Source: Podocnemis expansa
Taxonomy: Eukaryota > Chordata > Testudines > Podocnemididae
DNA: 64,000 nucleotides
Direction: 5' to 3'
NCBI GenBank assembly: GCA_007922195.1
Contig: ML682067.1
Coordinates: 6,654,466-6,718,465 of the forward strand
Below the pieces are notes generated by a model, which was not told the DNA's origin, ran no database searches, and saw nothing but the letters and a program-made list of their open reading frames with translations. The translations under genes were made by a program, and so were the position numbers. Numbering within the stretch: the stretch's first letter is position 1; each line of letters begins with the position of its first letter. This document shows positions 56,468-64,000 of the stretch, piece by piece.

Positions 56468-57061
56468 TTGTAACCCTTCTGCCAGGGCAGGCTGGCAGGA
56501 CAAGGGCCGGGTTCTATATCTAGGGGTTTCCCAATGACACAACACCACCAACTGGCTCGAGCCCTCACCCAGATTTCTGGGAATTCTGCACTGTTCCTGG
56601 GCACCTCAAAGGGGTAAGGCTTCCCCAATCACAAGCACAAGTCTGAGTGTAGTAAAACAAATATGCATAAGTCCAAATAACAGATCAGCACTAATCTAAG
56701 AAACTTAATATATGGTGAAATTCCCAATAACCCACACCGCATAACAGAACATGCACATTTAATGGCAAAACTGGCACTGATCTGGATAATCAGTGCTAAC
56801 TAGGCTCCCAACCAACCCTAGGGTACGTAGGGAGTGTCTTTCATGCCAGCTGTCTGCTGACGCCATCTACTGGTCACTCACTACATCCTCTAGAACAGGT
56901 TTCTTGGCTCTGCCTGCTGTCCACCAGCTCTGTCCTCTGCTCACTCGTGTTGCCCAGCTCACTGCTGGCCGGTCTCCCCGTCCGCTGGCTCCACCCACTG
57001 TCCACCAGCACTGCTGTCTGGTCCCTCGTGCTCACCACTGGCTGCTCTCATCTACCAGCTC
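56468..57061. mobile_element. Possible LTR-type repeat fused to PLE body
   Basis: Begins TGTAACCCTTCTGCCAGGGC and is followed by AGGGCCGGGTTCTATATCTA; 56,890-57,060 is a C/T-rich stretch with repeated CCACC(A/G)xCTCTG-like units (CACTGTCCACCAGC, CTGTCCACCAGCTC). The texture is that of an LTR in antisense. Its right border coincides with the PLE 5' truncation point. Class is inference. Confidence 0.35.
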
Positions 57062-58775
57062 CACTTGTTGATCTCAGGCATTGGCACTCTTACCGCCGGC
57101 CTATCTGGCTATGTGGATTCCCTCCGCAGACCCTACATTATCAGCATCCCTAGCTATCTTCCAGACACCATGGACTTCCTAAGGAAAATACAGTCCATTG
57201 GTGAGCTTTCAGAAAACACCATTGTGGCCGCTATGGATGTAGAAACTCTACATCAACATCCTACACAAGGATGGATTACAAGCTATTAGAACTATCCCAG
57301 ATGATGCCACAGTACAGCTTGTGACTGAACTTTGTGCTCACCCACAACCACTTCAGATTCGAGGATAATTTGTACCTCCAAGTCAGTGGCGCTGCTATGG
57401 GCACCCACATGGCCCCACAATACGCCAACATCTTTATGGGCAACTTAGAACAACATTTCCTCAAGTCTCATCCCAAAATACCTCTTCTTTACCTACGCTA
57501 CATTGATGACATCTTCATCATCTGGACCCATGGCAGGGATGCTCTTGAAGATTTTCAGAGATTAACAATTTCCACTCCACAATCAAATTGAGCCTGGAAC
57601 ACTCCACACAGGAGATCTACTTTCTTGACACTACAGTACAAATCAGGGATAGACACAAACACCACCCTGTACTGAAAACCTACTGATCGGTATAGTTACC
57701 TACATCCCTCAAGCTTCCATCCTAAACACACCACATGATCTATTGTCTACAGCCAAGGGCTAAGATATAACCGCATCTGCTCCGATCCCTCAGACAGAGA
57801 CATCTTGAGGATCTCTTTCAAGCATTCTTGAAACTACAGTACCCACCTGGGCAAGTAAGAAAACAAATTGACAGAGCTAGACGGGTTCCCTGAAATCATC
57901 TACTACAGGAAAGGCCCAAGAAAGAAAACAGACCACCACTGGTCACCACATACAACCCTCAAGTCAGACCTCTGAAACAGATCATTAAGGACCTACAGCC
58001 TATTCTAAAAGATGATCCCTCACTCTCTCAAGCCATGGGAGACAGACCTCTTCTTGCCTACAGACAGCCACCGAATCTTAAACAGATACTCAGCAGCAAC
58101 TACAGATGTAACAAAAACATTAAAGCAGGCACAAACCCCTGCAAACCACGCTACCAAATCTGCCCACATATCTGCATAATAGATACCATCATAGGTCCTA
58201 ATGAAGCCTACTACTCCATCAAAGGTTCATTTATCTGCTCATCTATTTAATGTGATCTATGCCATCATGTGCCGGAAATGCCCTAACACCAATACATTGG
58301 ACAAACAGGACGATGCCTGCGCAAAAGAATAAGTGAACATAGAGCTGATATCAGAAGTCACAAAACAAAAAAACAGTTGCTGAGCACTTCCACCTTTCTA
58401 ATCACTCGATAAATGATTTGTTAACGACCGTCATCAGATGTGACTGGGACATCGAGACTTCAAAGAGAAACAGCTGAACTCTAATATGCAATTTAAATTC
58501 TGTGAAAGCATGATTGAATCGAGGCTATGGGTTCTTCTCCCTTTACAAAATGTAATTTGACTTCAGGCTTCCCAGGGTTTGTACCTAACAACTGCTCTGA
58601 TTTGCTGTTACTGTATGATCTAATCCTATGTTTTATACCCCCTTGCATTTATTTTCATTCCATTCTGTAGGTTCACCCATGTTCAAAGCATCTGAGAAAG
58701 TGGGATTTTCTCCCACGAAAGCTCATGTGAAAAATAAATCTGTTTAGTCTTCAAGTGCCACACAACACCCCATCA
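57062..58775 (+). mobile_element. Penelope-like element, main copy (PLE-H)
   Basis: A 5'-truncated PLE covering most of the RT domain, the linker, a GIY-YIG endonuclease region and the 3' tail. The tail (GTGGGATTTTCTCCCACGAA, AGCTCATGTGAAAAATAAAT, AGTCTTCAAGTGCCACACAA) defines the sequence seen inverted elsewhere in this window. Coordinates are approximate at the left, where it abuts an unrelated repeat. Confidence 0.85.
57065..58500 (+). pseudogene. PLE reverse transcriptase plus GIY-YIG endonuclease relic
   Basis: From 57,065: LISGIGTLTAGLSGYVDSL, PSYLPDTMDFLRKIQSIG and ENTIVAAMDVETL (RT motif A region, catalytic Asp retained in MDVETL). Then, in a new frame, NLYLQVSGAAMGTHMAPQYA and NIFMGNLE (motif B), YLRYIDDIFIIWTHG (57,495-57,540, motif C with both Asp). 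Next come STQEIYFLDTTVQI, LVTTYNPQVRPLKQIIKDLQ, LLAYRQPPNLKQIL and a Cys-bearing NPCKPRYQICPHI linker. The last domain shows VIYAIMCRKCP and, after a frameshift, YIGQTGRCLRKRISEHRADI (58,290-58,350), the GIY-YIG core. At least four disruptions; not functional. PLE proteins prime reverse transcription at endonuclease-cut DNA. Confidence 0.85.
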
Positions 58776-58779
58776 CTGC

Positions 58780-60030
58780 TTCTCTTCAGGTAAGAGAGGG
58801 AGAACCTTTCCCTGAGCTCAGTGATGATTAGCTCTTAGTCTTTAGCAGCTGGTAATCAGCTATTTCCATACCAAAAAAAAAAAAAAAAAAACCCCACCAC
58901 ACAGGAAAAGCAATGAGAGGAGAAGCAAACTGCCCCAGGCATTGCTTCAGCAGAAACAATGCTAACGCCCCTCATTCCTGTTTTTCCTTTATCAGGCTGA
59001 AAAATGCAGTTGCCTTTCCTACAGGCATCTTTTTTAGTGAGGGAAGTTTTTACTCCTTAACTAACCCAGACAGATTTGGAACAGAGTAGCAGTTCACACA
59101 AAGACAGTATTTCATATTTCCCCTTAGTAGAATTACAGATATTGATAGATTTATGGGCAAACTAACCCCAAATACCATTACCCACTATGCTCCACACCCA
59201 CTATGCTCATCAGCTAATTGTGCTCTTTGTATCCATGCTAATACAGGACCCATGCAGATTAGTTGTCCCCCCTTCAGTTCAGCAGCTGTTAAGCACAGCT
59301 TCTAAGCCTGCCTTACACAATTAATAGTCTGATCAATGAACTAGTAGTTTTAGCTAAAGCTGTGTGATCTTTAGAAGGTGTGATTGAAGGAGGCTGGGCA
59401 CTAGCCATTTCTTTGTTAAATAGATGGACTTGGGTGTATGGGAGTGGTCCACAGTCTCTATAGACAGAGGCTCCTGGTGTGGTGTCTGGGGCTGGGGTGC
59501 TCACTGGGGAACCATCCCTAATATAGCTGGAGGCATACATCCACTGCTTGGAACTGGCAGCATGTCAGAGGCCAGAGTGGACTGACTGAGGAGTGAATGG
59601 TTACTAGGCAAGGTAGGCCAAATCGGGGCTCAGGAGTGAGAACTGGGAGGTCACAGCAGCACACCAGACAAGATCTGGGGACCAGGCTATCACATATGGA
59701 GCTAAAAAAAAGCACTTACAAAAATACCTACTGCAAACAGTAGTAGATGATTTTCCAAATATTTTGAAAGCCCATTGAAAATTATAAATCTCAGGGTGAA
59801 AAATCCAGGGCTTTTTAAACTTTGAATGTGTTCTGTAAAATAAAAAAAGAGGAAATTTTAACTAGAGTTGGGTGAATGTTGGGAGTTTTGTTTTGTTTCT
59901 GGTTTTTGTCAAATAATTCACCAAAACATCTAGCTCTGGTCAATCCAAAACTATTGGTGAATTTTGTATAAATTTGCAAAATAGCTTTGCCCAGAAAAAT
60001 ATTCAGACACATTCATCAGATAAATGGTAG
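58780..60030. other. No gene seen; A-run at 58,873-58,891
   Basis: A+T-rich with an A18-19 run. No element recognised. Confidence 0.4.
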
Positions 60031-60034
60031 GAGG

Positions 60035-60260
60035 CACACCTTCTTAGACTTGGCCTACACTTACCTTGAAATTTGGCTGCAATTGACAGGAGTTATACAA
60101 GCTACACAAAGTAGTTTACCTACCTCCCATCGACTTTGTAACTCCTCTTCTATGTGGCTTCTTCACTGTGCTGAGCCAATGGGAAATGTGTCCCCATCAA
60201 TGTTGCACTTTCCTACTTGCTGAGGTAATTTTAAAAGGTCGACTTCTGGCTAATTCCACA
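60035..60260. mobile_element. MITE fragment (TTGGCCTACACTTACCTTG family)
   Basis: GACTTGGCCTACACTTACCT, ACAGGAGTTATACAAGCTAC and GCTGAGCCAATGGGAAATGT resemble a reptile MITE. The expected right terminus is missing. Confidence 0.4.
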
Positions 60261-60779
60261 TTTGATTGAATCTGTCTTTACTCATAGTCAGTCAAATGCA
60301 AAAAATTGATCCTGCACTATTGGCAGTGCCATCAGCATAACCTAACTTAATAGTTAAGGTACTCCACTGAGAAACTCGTGTTTGAATCTCTGGAGCAGGA
60401 AGTTGAACCAAGTTCTCCATCTTCCTGGCAAAATACCCTAACAACTAAGATAGAGATTTATGTGAGGAAGAGCTCATTCACTCTTTCCTGTTGAAGATTT
60501 ATAATTTGTATAAATAACTCACTACTCATTGGAGTGAGAACTTAAACACATTCCCCACATGAATCCCCTGACTACCAAGCTACAGGTTTATTGTCATTCA
60601 CTCTGTCCCAATTCTTATTCAAATATTTTATGCAAAGAGGAACTCTGTCAAAAGCAGTGCTGAAGGGAAACCCAGCCCAGAATAATATAATGTGAAAAAA
60701 CAGTCCCAGTTGATTGGCAAATTATTTTTTGATTGGCAAATAATTTGTGATATGACTATAATTGCAACTACAGGTAGTA

Positions 60780-60947
60780 GGAAAAAAAACAAACAAGGAA
60801 TCCTATGACATTTATGAAAAATTGAATCTGAGGAAGTGGGATATAACAAACGCTTATGCTGGAATAAATTTGTTAGTCTCTCTCTGGAAGTGCGAGAGGA
60901 TTTGTTATTTGTTTTGCTGAAATGGACTAACACAGCTACCCCTCTAG
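60780..60947 (+). mobile_element. PLE tail, sense (PLE-I)
   Basis: AACAAACAAGGAATCCTATG on the left is a scrap of antisense tail. GAGGAAGTGGGATATAACAA, AATAAATTTGTTAGTCTCTC and GACTAACACAGCTACCCCTC on the right are the sense tail. Strongly diverged, probably a further decayed hairpin. Confidence 0.65.
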
Positions 60948-61388
60948 TAAATGGAAATACATTTTTAAAATATAAATGTGTTTTATAATAAAAGCAATGT
61001 GGATAATGGATTTTTCATTTCACTGATCTTTGAAAAGGAAAACGGGGGAAAATTTGTTTCAGATTGAACTAAAAATTTTTCAGTGAGTCAAAAAGGCAAA
61101 ACACATTTTGGATGAATGAAATTTGACAAAATTGAAATATTTTCTCTTGATTCTGGCTATTTCAAAACGTTTGAATATTTTTAAAATACACAAAAGGAAT
61201 TTTGAAGCAAGAAGTCATTTTGAACCAACACAATTAGTCAAAACTGAGGTGAATTTACAAAAAAAATTCAATGTCACTGAAGCTCTCAATTTCTCTCTGG
61301 CCAAAAAAAAAAAAAAAAAATGCTTCATGCAGCAAATTTTCACCACAATCTATTTGTAACACTTCGGTTCATTGTGTCTGATATATAC
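60948..61388. other. No gene seen; A-run at 61,303-61,320
   Basis: The 78-codon frame 61,123-61,359 runs into the poly-A and has low-complexity Lys-rich ends. Confidence 0.4.
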
Positions 61389-62474
61389 ATAATTGTCAGC
61401 GGAGGCGGCAGCCATGATGGCCACCCTGCCCCACACGTAGCTCTCTGGATTATGCTGCTCTCAAGGAGAAACGTTTAAGTATCGATCTCCCTGATGGGCC
61501 TCCATCTCCAGGCCATCCAGCACAAGGGGGAAGAATGTTAAATATCAATCTCCCCTGATGGCTCTCAATCCCCTGTGTGAGTTTTTTTCCTTCCTAGTTT
61601 CTGTCAACACAAGGGGGGTGAGTTCCTATCCCCCCTGAACAGTTTCTTGGCACCCCCGTCACCATGAAGGAGGGGTCATTGTCTGGGGTCTCAGTTCCAT
61701 CATTGGTCCTGACCAGGATCCCACTCCTAATTGGCTATTTTTACTCTGGCTGGGCAAAATTCTATTAAAACCCCCTGTCTCAGCTAGCTTGTTGTTCTCC
61801 CACCCTCGAATGCTAAAGGGCATGTCACAACCAGGTCAGATTAGCCCCCTGACTGAGACGGAGAGCACCCACCCACGAGACCTTCCTTTTGGGGCGTACA
61901 CGGATTGCCGGCTGAACGATTAAGTGCTGAGATGCTGCAGCTAGTCTGCCTCCTCGCTTTGGGTTCTACCGCGGTCCTGGGACAGGTATTATAAATCGAT
62001 ATAGGCCTCCTACCTTCTCAATCATTCTACTTGGTACCATTTTATATATAGTCTGTGATTGTAGCTTCTTTACCTGAGTTTTGCATAGTTATTACTATTT
62101 TCTCTGTATCCTGTATAGTCTTTTCATGATATAGTTGTTTATGGTCTAGCGTAGTTTTGTGTTGTTAATTTGCCAGGTGTTTTATTAGTCATTTGTATTT
62201 TGCATCCTTCATATAATTGTTCATTACTCTGCTTCTGCTCTAAACTGTGGGGCCCAGACTTCCCCAGTGTACACAGGGAGGAGTGTGGGAGTTTATTTTT
62301 CTCTCATCTGACTTTTTTCATTCTGCCACCCACCCTTCTTGGCTAGCAAGGAGGAATGACTTTCAGCCATTGGTAAATACGCGTCGGGTGGGCTGGTCAG
62401 TTCCTATACCGATATTAAGGCAGTAAAAGGCCAGAAAAGTCCTTGACTTATTATGGCCACCCTCTTGTAGGTCA

Positions 62475-62800
62475 TTAATCCATACTGTTATTTAACTATA
62501 AGTACTTTTGTAGGTTGTAAGTGTTTTGCATAGACTTACATGTTTTATCCTGTTTGGCTGGAGGTGCTTTATATAGACTTTCTTGCTCCACACTGTTATT
62601 TGGTTATAAGTGCTTTGCATAGGTTTTTAGCTTCATATTGTCGTTTAGTTATAAGTGTTTATTTAGATTTTGCTTTATGCTGTTAGGTGGTTATAAGTGC
62701 CCTATATAGATTTTTGTTTCATATTGTTAGTTGATTACAAGTGTTTTTGCATAGATCTCCTTGTTTTATACTGTTAAGTGGTTAAAGGTGTTTAAGGTGT
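62475..62800. repeat. 44-bp tandem repeat inside the LTR, about 7 units
   Basis: Units begin with CATACTGTTA or variants at about 62,481, 62,544, 62,588, 62,633, 62,676, 62,720 and 62,767; the last five spacings are 43-47 bp. Each carries a GGTTATAAGTG-like and a GCATAGA-like block. In LTRs, repeats just upstream of a TATA box often act as enhancers; this role is inferred. Confidence 0.75.
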
Positions 62801-62802
62801 CA

Positions 62803-62811
62803 CTATAAAAG
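62803..62811 (+). promoter_or_regulatory. Candidate TATA box of the LTR
   Basis: CTATAAAAG lies about 90 bp before the LTR end, directly after the tandem repeats. If used, U3 would be about 1.4 kb and R-U5 very short; no AATAAA is visible after it. An alternative weak TATA-like CTATTAAAA lies at 61,762-61,770. Confidence 0.4.
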
Positions 62812-62905
62812 TAGCTCTCTTGTTTACTTGAACTGGTGTCCGTCTCATTGGTGGGTGTCGCTGGTCCATCCCAGTCACATCACGAACCTGGGGTTCAACA
62901 ATAAT

Positions 62906-63965
62906 TACTGAAATAGAAGTGAATTACTGAAATTTACATAGCACCTTTCTTCCAAAATCTTGTCGTGTTGAAAACAGATTTCGAGTTACACTTTTCACCC
63001 ACCTCCAAAATGCAACTCTCTGAGATAGACGATAGTAATGCTGAAAGATCATTGTACAAAAGCTAAGGACATAAAGCGAATAGTTAATTACTCAACTGAA
63101 AATTGAGGTAATTTACATGAGTATAAGGAATTGCAATTAACTACCAGGTCATCAAGGTTACCATTGTACCTTGCAGAAAGAAGGCAGGAAGGTTTTTGTT
63201 TGGGGTGGGGAAGGGGGTTCAGTTTAATGTAAGAAGCAGCACTTTCCACAGCATCCTTATTCCCTTTAGGATCATAGTAAGACATTCATTCAGCTCCTGA
63301 AACTAAGGAGAAAATGCCACTTAAGGAATCATCACTGCTAATTCCTGCAACATGTTGATTTTCCCTGGAGCTCTCTAATCCAGACTTAACCCCATGTAGT
63401 TTGAGATCTGGCAGAATCATAACCAAAGGACAAAAATATATATGTTACAGTTACTGAAGAAAAATATATATCTGTGGTACTAGCACTCAAAAAAGTTTAT
63501 AAATACATGACAGAATTTTATTTTCTACTACAAATGAATAATTCACTTTATCTGGCTTATTAATGTTCTCTCAAACATTGAAGCACCTGGTATCATTAAC
63601 AGTAGTTAAATAATTTGATCTCCCCATGACATCAGTACTTACTGTCATTGTAGTTTGTGTCTGTGAGAACAATGCTACTATCACTGCTACCAAGGTCAGC
63701 CTTCATGTTACACCCTTTCCTCCAAATAAAAGAACCCATGCAGTGGCAGAATTCATACTCATCGCTATAGCGCTTCTTCAGAGTGTTATACATTGTAGGT
63801 TTGTAAGTCAGGTCATCTCTTTGGTGGGCCATCCGTGCCCCGCTCGACAGCAGCAGCTGGCTATTGCAGCCGCTGGGGCCACCAGACAAGCTTAGTCCTA
63901 CCACAGTCCCTGCCTTCTAGCCCAGGCAGGGCGAGGCAGCAAGTAATAGCAGGGCTGAAGCCCTC
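62906..63965. other. No gene seen
   Basis: Unassigned. The last 250 bp (CGCTCGACAGCAGCAGCTGG, CAGGCAGGGCGAGGCAGC) are richer in G/C and may be a repeat end. Short frames of 89 and 90 codons overlap antisense and show no family motif. Confidence 0.35.
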
Positions 63966-64000
63966 CTGCAGGACAAGTTTAGTTCAGTAAACAGTCAAGG
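63966..64000 (-). mobile_element. Possible start of another antisense PLE tail
   Basis: AAGTTTAGTTCAGTAAACAG then TCAAGG resembles the GTCTAGTTCAGTAAAACAAA-CAAGG outer end of the PLE tail. Cut by the window edge. Confidence 0.4.

Larger units (their letters stand above)
61394..62900 (+). mobile_element. Solo LTR of an endogenous retrovirus or related LTR element
   Basis: Starts TGTCAGCGGAGGCGG and ends GGGGTTCAACA, i.e. TG...CA ends. Identical pentamers ATAAT lie at 61,389-61,393 and 62,901-62,905, a 5-bp target duplication. Length 1507 bp, with no gag, pol or env and no second LTR in the window, so it fits a solo LTR left by recombination. 61,394-61,990 is C-rich; 62,000-62,810 is T-rich with 44-bp repeats; then CTATAAAAG and a short terminal part. 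A 5-bp duplication occurs in class III/ERVL-like and several other LTR groups; I cannot assign a class. Orientation follows the TATA box. Confidence 0.75.

Noticed and set aside
61394..62900. Complete endogenous retrovirus
   Set aside because: Only one LTR with a direct 5-bp duplication is present and no gag, pol or env-like frames flank it.

Overview
The window is vertebrate nuclear DNA with no host gene that I can recognise. It is A+T-rich and has only short open frames. It is packed with decayed transposable elements: CR1 LINEs, a tRNA-derived SINE with a CR1-like tail, ancient MIR/L2 copies, Penelope-like elements (PLEs) with a GIY-YIG module, a PIF/Harbinger transposase relic, hAT and Harbinger-type MITEs, and a solo LTR. 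This mixture fits a non-avian reptile, most likely a turtle; a crocodilian cannot be excluded. That placement rests on remembered repeat families, not on a search. The window is probably intronic or intergenic.

Layout. At 1.4-3.3 kb there is a palindromic G/C-rich element, then a PLE with an inverted copy of its own tail and a nested hAT MITE. At 6.3-8.4 kb lie a CR1-tailed SINE and MIR copies around a G/C-rich hairpin insertion. At 11.6-15.6 kb are MITE pieces, a CA/CG microsatellite, a Harbinger transposase relic (minus strand) and a PLE hairpin. At 16.9-19.1 kb are a tandem-dimer hAT MITE with a perfect 8-bp target duplication and a palindromic MITE flanked by TAA. At 29.1-30.8 kb an L1/Tx1-like LINE (minus strand) is split by PLE-tail hairpins flanked by a 13-bp duplication. 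At 34.7-35.3 kb is an L2 3' end. At 37.2-40.6 kb is a 5'-truncated CR1 (minus strand) interrupted by a Harbinger-type MITE. At 40.9-42.6 kb are three MIRs. At 45.0-46.6 kb is a TIR element filled with a 50-bp minisatellite, whose open frames on both strands are repeat artefacts. At 47.2-49.0 kb are two more TIR elements. At 52.4-53.3 kb three transposon fragments abut. At 55.6-58.8 kb are a PLE hairpin, unclassified repeats and the best PLE body (RT plus GIY-YIG). At 61.4-62.9 kb is a 1.5-kb solo LTR with a 5-bp target duplication and internal 44-bp repeats.

The most interesting pattern is the set of PLE tails arranged as head-to-head inverted pairs at four places, next to one copy that still has a body between the inverted tails. 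This suggests these hairpins are what remains of PLEs with inverted pseudo-LTRs. No working viral, toxin or cellular system is visible.
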